Source of the DNA: Arachidicoccus ginsenosidivorans
Lineage (GTDB): Bacteria > Bacteroidota > Bacteroidia > Chitinophagales > Chitinophagaceae
Length of the DNA: 64,000 nucleotides
Assembly: GCF_007971385.1 (NCBI RefSeq)
Contig: NZ_CP042434.1
Location: 3,596,001-3,660,000, forward strand
Reading direction: 5' to 3'
Below are positions 52,181 through 60,328 of this stretch, in pieces; positions within the stretch are counted from its first letter, which is position 1; each line of letters begins with the position of its first letter. A program made the translations under genes and the position numbers. The notes beneath the pieces are model-generated. The model saw nothing but the letters and a program-made list of their open reading frames with translations. It searched no databases and had not been told where the DNA came from.

Positions 52181-53185
52181 GTGCAATCATCTTTTGTACT
52201 AAGATCCCTATCGGTTAAAGGCGAATTTTTAGCTTTTTTAAAAGGGCAATCATGCAGGCTGACTATTCTAATTTTGGCCATATTTATTATGGGGAGCCTA
52301 CGCGCCCAAATTCAGACACGGGGCACCCGGCTTAAAACAGACAAGCATTTGCAGTCTGCTTTAACAGCTTTATTGCGAGGGTTTCATGGAACGGCAGGCG
52401 TGTATGTGGAGAACTTAAAAACAGGTAGCGTCGCGGCAGTCAATGCTGATACGATATTCCCGACGGCTAGTATCATTAAAGTGCCGATCTTAATTGGGAT
52501 ATTTAATAAAATTAAGACTGGGGACTTATCCTACAACCAAACTTTGATTTATGATACTTCCAGGACTCGTGGTGGTTCAGGACTGATGCAGTTTTTTAAA
52601 GACAGTAGTAAAACCAGCCTCGATGTATTAATTTCTCTTATGATCAGTTATAGCGATAATGTAGCAGCATTATGGTGTCAACAGCTGGCTGGAGGTGGTG
52701 TCCAGATCAATCAATTGCTAGAAAATATGGGCTTTAAAGATACCAGGGTCAATTCAAGAACGCCGGGCAGAGAAAAAGCGTATAGCAATTATGGCTGGGG
52801 ACAGACCACACCTAGAGAAATGGCGACTATTCTTAAACTGATTCGGGAACAAAAGGCCGTTGATGCAGCAAGTAGTGATTGCATGTATCGCCAGATGAGC
52901 CATATTTTTTATGATGGATATGCTCTATCCCAGATTCCGCCGTACATACAAACTGCTTCTAAACAGGGAATGGTTAATGACTCCAGATCAGAGCTGGTGA
53001 TGGTAAATGCGCCGCACGGAGATTATGTTTTTTATATTGCGACTAAAAATAATAAAGACCAACGCTGGGAGAAAGATGCCGAACCATGGGAGCTTGCCAG
53101 ACAGGTGTCTGCGTTACTCTGGCATTATTTTGAACCAAAAGATAAATGGCGACCTGCAAAAACGGCATTAAAGCTGGTGCCCTAA
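52181..53185 (+). CDS. Class A beta-lactamase-like serine hydrolase
   Basis: 334 residues from GTG 52181. The hydrophobic export segment (LTILILAIFIMGSLRAQ, about residues 27-43) follows a polar stretch of 25 residues, so the real start may be later. SxxK is SIIK (S97, K100) in FPTASIIKVPIL, the SDN motif is SYSDNVAALW, and in place of KTG there is KQG (SKQGMVND). The layout matches the exported class A beta-lactamase-related family. Activity on beta-lactams is possible but not shown by the sequence. Confidence 0.8.
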   Translation: MQSSFVLRSLSVKGEFLAFLKGQSCRLTILILAIFIMGSLRAQIQTRGTRLKTDKHLQSALTALLRGFHGTAGVYVENLKTGSVAAVNADTIFPTASIIKVPILIGIFNKIKTGDLSYNQTLIYDTSRTRGGSGLMQFFKDSSKTSLDVLISLMISYSDNVAALWCQQLAGGGVQINQLLENMGFKDTRVNSRTPGREKAYSNYGWGQTTPREMATILKLIREQKAVDAASSDCMYRQMSHIFYDGYALSQIPPYIQTASKQGMVNDSRSELVMVNAPHGDYVFYIATKNNKDQRWEKDAEPWELARQVSALLWHYFEPKDKWRPAKTALKLVP

Positions 53186-53215
53186 TGCCGTTGAATATGT
53201 TTTTTGAAGAGGTGT

Positions 53216-54028
53216 TTATTTGATTTCCAGGCGGCTGCGTTCCTGCAGTTTGCCATTTTTATATATCTCGTAGGGATACCAACCTGTATGCATGAAACTG
53301 CTTTTACTTAAAATTAGTTCACTGTGGTCAAATCTTGGAATCTTAAACAAAACGGAAGTGCCATTCCTTTTATAAATAGTCATAGAATACTGATCCAAAT
53401 CACGCTGGGGGAATTTTAAAACAATATAACTATCCGCATTCAGGTATAAGAATTTAGAGACAGGCCGTAATTCTGTGGTCGTGCTGGCAATGGCGGCTAC
53501 AGCATTGTATTTGACATACTGAATTGTACTGTCATTGACAAAATAAAGGCTATCGCTGGTGAAATTAACAACAGAGTCTTTTAAATGGTAAAGCTGGTTA
53601 TAGGCCAGTTTTCGGGGATGGTCTCCTGTGATCGTAATGGCTTTACTGCTGTTTAACTGGCTAAGCAAATTGTCTGTTACAAAGCCCGTTGCGATTCTTT
53701 TGGCCTTGGTAAAATAATAGCTGCCATTTTTCATCATATAATACAGCCTGTAATAATCAGCACCCGGAACTGGTTTGCTATCCGTATAGGCATTAGTGGC
53801 CAAACTGAGGTTGTCTACAGAGTGAATGGTGCGAAATCCTCTGACACTGTCAGTGGACCTTTGGATATTCAGGACGGTCAGATTGGCTCCAAAATTATTT
53901 TTCCAGGACAGAATGGTGTGATTTTTCGGGCCTTTTATAATACTAAAATCTGGCAGTGCGGGTTGCGCCCAAAGCGCTACAGACACACAACATAATAAAA
54001 TCAGTAAAACATATTTTTTTTGAATCAT
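53216..54028 (-). CDS. Secreted protein of unknown function, fibronectin-III-like N-terminus
   Basis: 270 residues with a signal peptide (LLILLCCVSVALWAQ). Residues about 30-120 read like a fibronectin-type fold (TILSWKNNFGANLTVLNIQRSTDSVRGF, PGADYYRLYYMMKNGSYYFT). The remainder is beta-rich with no motif I recognise, including EYK-like strands around LKFPQRDLDQYSM. It ends without a recognised sorting signal. The function is unknown. It is convergent with the second serine hydrolase, 30 bases away. Confidence 0.7.
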   Translation of the reverse strand: MIQKKYVLLILLCCVSVALWAQPALPDFSIIKGPKNHTILSWKNNFGANLTVLNIQRSTDSVRGFRTIHSVDNLSLATNAYTDSKPVPGADYYRLYYMMKNGSYYFTKAKRIATGFVTDNLLSQLNSSKAITITGDHPRKLAYNQLYHLKDSVVNFTSDSLYFVNDSTIQYVKYNAVAAIASTTTELRPVSKFLYLNADSYIVLKFPQRDLDQYSMTIYKRNGTSVLFKIPRFDHSELILSKSSFMHTGWYPYEIYKNGKLQERSRLEIK

Positions 54029-54144
54029 GATAGTACTTTCTGGCCGGAAGAACGTATAAGTAAACGGTCAGCCGGTTTTTTCGGTAAAATTGGGACAAAT
54101 GTAATGCAAAATATGCTCCATTTATTGCCAATTGGTTGTTAGTT

Positions 54145-55035
54145 TTAATAGCAAAGCGTGCCGGCTGGTAGAGATTGATTGCCTTGCAATCCGCCAGTAT
54201 GCAAAAACAGCACCTTGCTATCAGTGGGTAAATCCGTTATTTGCAGGTAGTCATTTAATCCATAAAAGGCCTTGGCAGTATATACAAAGTCTAACGGAAG
54301 CTTAACACTTTGGTAGGTTTGATTCATAAATGTGATTAAATCAGCCGTCTTTTTGGCGTAACCGCCAAAAGTGTAATCTGGCAGTAATTGAAAATCTTTT
54401 TCCATTTGTTGATCATTCAGTAGGACCTTTATTTCTTGCATAATACTATCTTGATTGTTGAGTACCGGAATGCCAATAATTTTCTGGTAGGGGAGTGCTC
54501 CTTGGATCAGACCTGCCATCGTAGTGCCAGTGCCAACAGCGGTCACCAGGTGTGTATAATCCCAAACTGGAATACCTTTAAGCATATCCCGGATCCCGTC
54601 AGCACCCAGTTTTCCATAACCTCCCTCAGGAATCCAGTAATAGGCATTTTGAGGGTCTATATTGATTTGTAAACTGGCTTTGTCCTTATAATCTGTTCTG
54701 GAAACAAAAAGCAACTCCATACCATAAGCCAGCGCATTTTGTAAGGTATGGGAAAGCAAAGCAGGCTTTTCGCCTCGGATGATGCCTACAGATTTTAACT
54801 TATACATTTGGGCAGCATAAGCGGTGGCCACGATATGATTGGAGTAGGCGCCCCCAAAAGTGGCCAATGTTTTTTTCCCAGCTTGCTGCGCCTGCTGTAA
54901 ATAACCAGATAGTTTAAACCATTTATTGCCGCTAACGACCGTATGTATTTTGTCCATCCGTAAAACGTCCACAGGCCGCCCAAGTGGGCTGTCGCCTTGC
55001 CTGAATAAGGGTTGAATGGGAATTACGGAAAACAT
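54145..55035 (-). CDS. PLP-dependent ACC deaminase/D-cysteine desulfhydrase family enzyme
   Basis: 296 residues of the fold-type II pyridoxal-phosphate family. The Schiff-base lysine is K38 in VSGNKWFKLSGY, followed by FGGAYSNHIVATAYAA that contacts the cofactor, and TAVGTGTTMAGLI forms the phosphate loop. The family includes 1-aminocyclopropane-1-carboxylate deaminase and D-cysteine desulfhydrase, and sequence alone does not decide between them. The length is at the short end. It is divergent from the nucleotidyltransferase gene. Confidence 0.88.
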   Translation of the reverse strand: MFSVIPIQPLFRQGDSPLGRPVDVLRMDKIHTVVSGNKWFKLSGYLQQAQQAGKKTLATFGGAYSNHIVATAYAAQMYKLKSVGIIRGEKPALLSHTLQNALAYGMELLFVSRTDYKDKASLQINIDPQNAYYWIPEGGYGKLGADGIRDMLKGIPVWDYTHLVTAVGTGTTMAGLIQGALPYQKIIGIPVLNNQDSIMQEIKVLLNDQQMEKDFQLLPDYTFGGYAKKTADLITFMNQTYQSVKLPLDFVYTAKAFYGLNDYLQITDLPTDSKVLFLHTGGLQGNQSLPAGTLCY

Positions 55036-55047
55036 TGTAAAAATAAA

Positions 55048-55078
55048 TTGGAGTTAAAACGATAATATTTTAGTTTCG
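55048..55078 (+). promoter_or_regulatory. Probable promoter of the nucleotidyltransferase gene
   Basis: TTG at 55048-55050 and TAGTTTCG at 55071-55078 are separated by 20 bases and fit the Bacteroidota -33/-7 pattern closely. The gene starts 27 bases further on, which is a normal leader. Confidence 0.6.
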
Positions 55079-55104
55079 CCAAAGTTTAAACAAATTATCC
55101 AATT

Positions 55105-56007
55105 ATGAAACAACCTACGCTGGTAATTTTAGCGGCGGGTATGGCAAGCCGTTACGGAAGTCTTAAACAAATCCAATCATTTGGTCCTTCCGGAGAAACA
55201 ATCATTGAATATTCTATCTATGATGCAATCCGCGCCGGGTTCAAAAAAGTAATATTTATTATTAGAAAAGATTTTGTCCAGGAATTCAAAGAGATATTTG
55301 AACCCAAATTAAAGGGCAGAATTGAAATCGATTATGTTTTCCAGGAATTAAGTGCTTTTACAGAGGGCTTTGATATTCCCCAGGAAAGAACCAAGCCTTT
55401 TGGTACGGCACAAGCTATTCTTTGCTGTAAGGGTAAAATTGACGGTCCTTTTGCTGTCATTAATGCGGACGATTTTTACGGTGCCGATGCTTTCCAGAAA
55501 GCTTACAGCTTCCTGGATGCCAAAGTAGCTGATAATGTATACGGCTCAATTGCTTATAAGCTTAAAAACACCCTGAGTGACAACGGTTCTGTTTCCAGAG
55601 GCGAAATTATTACCAATAATGAAGGTCAGATGACCGGCATTGAAGAAAGACTGAAAATATATAAAAAGGACGATAAAGTCGTTTACGAGGATGGAGACAA
55701 TTTTATAGAAATGGATCCAGATACCTTCGTCTCGATGAACTTTTTCTGTTTTGCACCTTCCTTTATAGAACTTTGTGATTCAGAATTTAAGCCATTCTTG
55801 GAAAGGAATATCACTGATATCAAGAGCGAATTTTTGATGCCTAAGGTAGCTGATACCTTTATTAAGGAGAAAAATGGCATAATTGATGTGATTCCGACTG
55901 ATGCTAAATGGTTTGGTGTAACCTATAAAGAGGATGCACCTGTTGTAAAAAAAGAATTAGACCAACTTTTAGCAAATGGAGCATATCCTGATAATCTGTG
56001 GGCGTAA
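55105..56007 (+). CDS. Sugar-nucleotidyltransferase family protein
   Basis: 300 residues starting with the nucleotide-binding motif LAAGMASRYGSLKQI (the GxGxR-like loop), which is typical of NDP-sugar pyrophosphorylases. FAVINADDFYG carries the acidic metal-binding residues near residue 120, and DVIPTDAKWFGVTYKED closes the domain. It would couple a nucleoside triphosphate to a sugar phosphate. The substrate is not decided by the sequence. It stands alone, and the RprY-like regulator follows after 133 bases. Confidence 0.85.
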   Translation: MKQPTLVILAAGMASRYGSLKQIQSFGPSGETIIEYSIYDAIRAGFKKVIFIIRKDFVQEFKEIFEPKLKGRIEIDYVFQELSAFTEGFDIPQERTKPFGTAQAILCCKGKIDGPFAVINADDFYGADAFQKAYSFLDAKVADNVYGSIAYKLKNTLSDNGSVSRGEIITNNEGQMTGIEERLKIYKKDDKVVYEDGDNFIEMDPDTFVSMNFFCFAPSFIELCDSEFKPFLERNITDIKSEFLMPKVADTFIKEKNGIIDVIPTDAKWFGVTYKEDAPVVKKELDQLLANGAYPDNLWA

Positions 56008-56140
56008 GCTTTAATTCTGTGGACCAACGCCATAAAACAGCATTTTAAAGTCAGTCAAGCGGTAACAAATTATAAAATATTAGCAAATGTTTTATAAAAC
56101 ATGTATTACCTTTATATTCAAATTTAAAAATAAGTAGTAT

Positions 56141-56836
56141 ATGGTAACCAAAAAATACAAGATCCTTCTTTGTGAGGATGACCAAAATTTGGGAATGGTT
56201 TTAAAGAACTACCTGGAACTCAATGATTATGAAGTGGTCCTGGAACGCGATGGCCGGTTGGGTCTGGCAGCCTTCCAAAGAGAAGGTGCTGATATTTGCT
56301 TACTGGACGTAATGATGCCTCATATGGATGGATTTACGTTGGCTGAGGAAATTCGCGATATTAACCCAGATGTGCCATTATTCTTCTTGAGTGCCAAAAC
56401 CATGAAAGAAGATATCATTCAGGGGTATAAATTAGGTGCGGACGATTATATCACCAAACCATTCGACAGTGAAGTATTATTGTTGAAAATCAAGGCCATC
56501 CTGAAACGCAATGAAGAAGTCAATAAAGAGAATGAATATGTTGAATTTGATTTAGGCGGGTTCCATTTTAATCCGCGTCTACGTCAGTTGATTCATGGGG
56601 ATGAAACCCATACGCTTTCTCCAAAAGAAAATGAACTGTTGAAAATGCTCGCTGAGCATAAAAATGATCTTCTGCCAAGAGAAAAAGCGCTGAAGAAAAT
56701 TTGGGGTAGCGATACCTATTTCAATGGTCGTAGTATGGATGTGTATATCGCCAAACTCCGTAAATATCTCAAAGAAGACGATCAGATTGAAATTGTCAAC
56801 ATTCATGGCAATGGTTTCCGTCTGGTAGCGCCTTAA
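56141..56836 (+). CDS. RprY-like OmpR-family response regulator
   Basis: 231 residues. The receiver has the acidic pair in LLCEDDQNLG, phosphoacceptor D56 (LLDVMMPHMDG) and K in ITKPF. The C-terminal winged helix contains LSPKENELLKMLAEHKNDLLPREKAL and NGRSMDVYIAKLRKYL. It closely resembles RprY of Bacteroides. No histidine kinase is adjacent, so it is an orphan or served from elsewhere. A weak -7-like box (TACCTTTA at 56107-56114) precedes it. Confidence 0.92.
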   Translation: MVTKKYKILLCEDDQNLGMVLKNYLELNDYEVVLERDGRLGLAAFQREGADICLLDVMMPHMDGFTLAEEIRDINPDVPLFFLSAKTMKEDIIQGYKLGADDYITKPFDSEVLLLKIKAILKRNEEVNKENEYVEFDLGGFHFNPRLRQLIHGDETHTLSPKENELLKMLAEHKNDLLPREKALKKIWGSDTYFNGRSMDVYIAKLRKYLKEDDQIEIVNIHGNGFRLVAP

Positions 56837-56972
56837 TAGGAAAAAGACTTAGATCATGATGTCATTTGATGATGACTGTAATATCCTGGAGGCTAAATGA
56901 TTTAATCTTGAACCTTTTGGTATTAAGGTAATCAGATAATACATCTGGAATTTTTAGGTAATTAATAATAAG

Positions 56973-57012
56973 CAAAGAGCTGAACCTTTTTTTGGATCAG
57001 CTCTTTGTTGTT
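56973..57012 (+). terminator. Terminator after the RprY-like gene
   Basis: CAAAGAGCTGA (56973-56983) pairs with TCAGCTCTTTG (56997-57007), and a TTGTTTTT-type tract follows. It would terminate the response regulator transcript. Confidence 0.75.
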
Positions 57013-57104
57013 TTTAGTAACTATTTGATTAATGCAAGCCAAATGGGCATTAGGCTGGGTAATTCCCGTTCAAATGCAGATAATTTGCACTAATTGATTA
57101 AAAG

Positions 57105-57156
57105 CTAAGGGTGGCTAACCTAGATGTCACTGAACATCTAGGTTAGCCACCCTTAG
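57105..57156. terminator. Perfect 23-bp inverted repeat
   Basis: Arms at 57105-57127 and 57134-57156 are exact reverse complements with a 6-base loop (CACTGA). There is no good T-run, but the place, 70 bases before the GH92 stop and between convergent genes, suggests termination on both strands. A mobile-element remnant is an alternative. Confidence 0.6.
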
Positions 57157-57226
57157 TTATATAAATCATCTACAGTATTAAAAACAAGGCTTTGTATACT
57201 GCTTGATTATATGTGTCTATGCTTAA

Positions 57227-59539
57227 TTATTTTCCGTGTTTACGGCTCATATAAAAGGTTAGTTTGCCCCCATTTGTAATATCTGTTTGGCTGATGGTTT
57301 TGCCCTCAAGCTTTTTACCGTTTAATTCTACTTTATTGACATAGACATTTTCCGGAGACTGATCCACAGCTTCTATCGTAAAGGTTTTACCGTTTTCCAG
57401 TTGAATACTGGCTGACTTTACGAGTGGACTTCCCAGATTATATAAGTCACTACCAGGCGCCACTGGATAAAAACCCAGTGAACTGAAGATATACCAGGCG
57501 CTCATTTGACCGGTATCGTCATTGCCGCCTAATCCGTCCGGCCCATTATGGTACTGAGATTTTAAGATCATCCGGACAGTACTTTGGGTTTTCCAGGGCT
57601 GTGAGGTCCAGTTATACAGATAAGCTATATGGTGAGAAGGCTCGTTGCCATGAACGTAATTGCCTATCAGCCCGTCTCTTGTAATATCTTCTGTGTGCGC
57701 AAAGTATTTATCGGGCAAATAAGTGGTAAACAGGGCATCCAGTCTTTTAATAAAGGCTTTATCACCGCCTAGCAAACTAATCAGCCCTTTAGGATCATGG
57801 GGGACATATAAGGTGTAATTCCAGGCATTGCCTTCAATAAAGCCTTCGCCTGAGGTTTCCAGGGGATCGAATTTTTTACGGAATTCCCCTGCTTTATTTT
57901 TGGGCCGCATATAACCTATAGAGGGATCATACACATTTTTATAATTCATGGCTCTTTTGGCAAATTGCTGGTAAATTTGCTGATTTCCAAGCTTTTTTGC
58001 CATCTGGGCAATACACCAGTCATCATAGGCATATTCCAAGGTGGTAGAAACGGAAGTGCCACTCATGGAATCTGGAATATATCCATATTTTTCATAGGCA
58101 GGAATATTGTCGTAGAGCGGATTGGTAGCGGTGGTAACCGCTGCCGTTAATGCTTTTTGTGCATCAAAACCACCAATATTTTTGGCTACTGCATCAGCGA
58201 GTACTGACACGGCGTGATAACCCGTCATACACCAGCCCTCATTGCCATAGGTTGACCAGACGGGCAACATATGGACAATGCTCTGATCAAAATGCTTCAG
58301 CATTGACTTTACCATATCTCCAGCTCTTTTGGGTTGCAGGATGGTAAATAAAGGATGCAGCGCACGGTGAGTGTCCCATAGAGAAAAAGTGGTATAATTC
58401 GTAAATTGGTCTTTTTTAGCATTATGTACCTGCTGGTCCAGGCCTTTATAGCGCCCGTCCTGATCCATATAAATGGTTGGATTGATAAAGCTGTGGTACA
58501 TGGCCGTATAAAAATTCACCTTATCAGAATCACTCATCGTCTGAATTTTTACTTTTTCCAGTTGTTTTTCCCAGGCTAGTTGACCCGCCTTTTTTAACTG
58601 GTCAAAATCCCAGCCAGGTGCCTCTGCCTGCATATTGGCGAGTGCACCAGCGTAACTAACCGGAGAAAGCGCCATTTTGAGCTCAATTTTCTCGCCACTT
58701 GTCGTATTAAAATTAAAATAGGCGCGGATATCATGTCCCTGGATCAAGGGGAAGTTTTTGGACATATTAAATCTTCTCCAAAAGCCGATATAAGGTTCGG
58801 TGGTAGAGTAGTTTTTATATCCGTAGCTTTTAAAAGGCTTGGAGAATTGCAGCGCAAAATATTCTGTTCTGTTTTTGGCCCAACCGTTGGTCTGGCGGTA
58901 GCCGACCACGGTGGAGTCATTTAGAACACGCACATAGGTCCAGATGTCCTTGCCGGGATAATTATAAATATTGTACATCATATCCAAAATGATATGGGCA
59001 CTATCTGAAGCTGGGAAAGTATATTGATGGATGCCTACCCTGGTGGTAGTGGTAAGTTCAGCCTTAATACCGTAATCCTGCAGGTCTACACGGTAATAAT
59101 TGGCGCTTGCCTCCTCACTTTGATGAGAGAACCTGGAGCGGAAACCATGATCCGGATCGGTGGCGGTACCTGGGTTTAAGCGAAGCTTACCTGTTGTTGG
59201 CATGATCAGAAAATCCCCGAGATCTGAGTGTCCTGTTCCATTAAAATGGGTATGCGCAAATCCGACGATGGTATGGTCATCATATTGGTAACCGGCACAG
59301 TATTTATAGACATCAGGCTGATATTTACCATCGACACTGTAGGGAATGGTGTCTGTTTCCGGGCTTAGCTGTACGGAGCCAAAAGGTACGGTTGCTCCAG
59401 GAAAAGTATGGCCCATGCGCTCGGTTCCTATAATAGGTTTTACGTACCTAACCAGCGGTAGCTGCGTGGTGGTTTGCCCCATAACGGATCCCATAGTGAC
59501 CCAAAGCAGTCCTAATAGTATACCTGAACTTTTATTCAT
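57227..59539 (-). CDS. GH92 alpha-mannosidase
   Basis: 770 residues with a signal peptide (ending near VMGQ). Family GH92 features are present: GTERMGHTFPGATVPFGSVQLSPE in the N-terminal domain, GFAHTHFNGTGHSDLGDF, GEGFIEGNAWNYTLYVPHD, GNEPSHHIAYLYN and GNDDTGQMSAWYIFSSLGFYP, which carry the acidic catalytic and calcium-binding residues. The enzymes are calcium-dependent exo-alpha-mannosidases that act on host or fungal mannans and N-glycans. There is no lipobox, so it is likely periplasmic. No other mannan genes accompany it. Confidence 0.93.
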   Translation of the reverse strand: MNKSSGILLGLLWVTMGSVMGQTTTQLPLVRYVKPIIGTERMGHTFPGATVPFGSVQLSPETDTIPYSVDGKYQPDVYKYCAGYQYDDHTIVGFAHTHFNGTGHSDLGDFLIMPTTGKLRLNPGTATDPDHGFRSRFSHQSEEASANYYRVDLQDYGIKAELTTTTRVGIHQYTFPASDSAHIILDMMYNIYNYPGKDIWTYVRVLNDSTVVGYRQTNGWAKNRTEYFALQFSKPFKSYGYKNYSTTEPYIGFWRRFNMSKNFPLIQGHDIRAYFNFNTTSGEKIELKMALSPVSYAGALANMQAEAPGWDFDQLKKAGQLAWEKQLEKVKIQTMSDSDKVNFYTAMYHSFINPTIYMDQDGRYKGLDQQVHNAKKDQFTNYTTFSLWDTHRALHPLFTILQPKRAGDMVKSMLKHFDQSIVHMLPVWSTYGNEGWCMTGYHAVSVLADAVAKNIGGFDAQKALTAAVTTATNPLYDNIPAYEKYGYIPDSMSGTSVSTTLEYAYDDWCIAQMAKKLGNQQIYQQFAKRAMNYKNVYDPSIGYMRPKNKAGEFRKKFDPLETSGEGFIEGNAWNYTLYVPHDPKGLISLLGGDKAFIKRLDALFTTYLPDKYFAHTEDITRDGLIGNYVHGNEPSHHIAYLYNWTSQPWKTQSTVRMILKSQYHNGPDGLGGNDDTGQMSAWYIFSSLGFYPVAPGSDLYNLGSPLVKSASIQLENGKTFTIEAVDQSPENVYVNKVELNGKKLEGKTISQTDITNGGKLTFYMSRKHGK

Positions 59540-59583
59540 TGTTTCTTAGTTTATTACTTTATTGCTTGTTTTAATGTTTGCAT

Positions 59584-60255
59584 CTATTGAGCGCTGACCA
59601 GGAGGTTTTTGGCCACTTCACTACTGATCATTACAGCGGTACGATTGCCTATGCGGATAACCATGGAGTGGTCGAATTCATGAATTTCCTTGATTTCTAT
59701 CTTATCATTGATGGTTATTTTGATTTTATCTAAATATTGCAGAAAAGCCGTCGTATGGTTGGCAACCCCAATGAGCTTATAAGTGGTTCCCGGTTCTTCC
59801 ACACTGACCAGGGGGAATGCCTGCGATTGTGGCAATTGACCGTTTTTGTCGGGTATTGGATCGCCATGAGGGTCAAATTTAGGAAAGCCAAGCAGCTTAT
59901 CCAGTTGGCGAATGAGCTTGTCAGACTGGATGTGCTCCAACTGTTCGGCGATTTCATGGACTTCATCCCAATTAAATGATAGCTTATTGACCAAAAATGT
60001 TTCCCAAAGACGGTGTTTGCGGATGACCTTTAGTGCCAGGGATTCTCCCTGGGAGGTCAAGGCTGCTCCATCTATTCGGTTATAATCAATCAGATTCTTT
60101 TCATTGAGCTTTTTAAGCATTTCTGTGACAGTGGCCGGATTAATATGCAATTTTTCTGCAATAGAAAGATTGGCAATCTTCCCCTTGTTTTGCTTAGACA
60201 GGCTATAAATGGTCTTTAAATAGTTCTCTTCAGTAAAGGAAATGGCTTGTTCCAT
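59584..60255 (-). CDS. DtxR/MntR-family metal-dependent repressor
   Basis: 223 residues: a winged-helix N-terminus (EENYLKTIYSLSKQ, LHINPATVTEMLKKLNEKNLIDY), a dimerisation domain (KVIRKHRLWETFLVNKLSFNWDEVHEIAEQLEH) with metal-binding E and H residues, and a C-terminal FeoA/SH3-like domain (YKLIGVANHTTAFLQYLDKIKI). Such proteins repress metal-uptake genes in response to Mn or Fe. It is divergent from the outer membrane protein gene with only 73 bases between, so it could control that gene. The metal cannot be told from the sequence. Confidence 0.92.
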   Translation of the reverse strand: MEQAISFTEENYLKTIYSLSKQNKGKIANLSIAEKLHINPATVTEMLKKLNEKNLIDYNRIDGAALTSQGESLALKVIRKHRLWETFLVNKLSFNWDEVHEIAEQLEHIQSDKLIRQLDKLLGFPKFDPHGDPIPDKNGQLPQSQAFPLVSVEEPGTTYKLIGVANHTTAFLQYLDKIKITINDKIEIKEIHEFDHSMVIRIGNRTAVMISSEVAKNLLVSAQ

Positions 60256-60328
60256 AATAATAAAATTGAGTGCACGTTTAATACTGGTAAAGTTATCTTT
60301 AACTTTTGGGCAAACCTAATGATCATTA

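Larger units (their letters stand above)
56837..57226. other. Intergenic region with two hairpins
   Basis: No gene is seen in these 390 bases between the response regulator and the convergent GH92 gene. Two stem-loops, listed separately, occupy much of it. The rest is AT-rich and unrecognised. Confidence 0.4.

Noticed and set aside
50497..53185. Beta-lactam resistance genes
   Set aside because: SxxK and SDN motifs are present but the KTG motif is changed in both, so resistance is not supported by the sequence.
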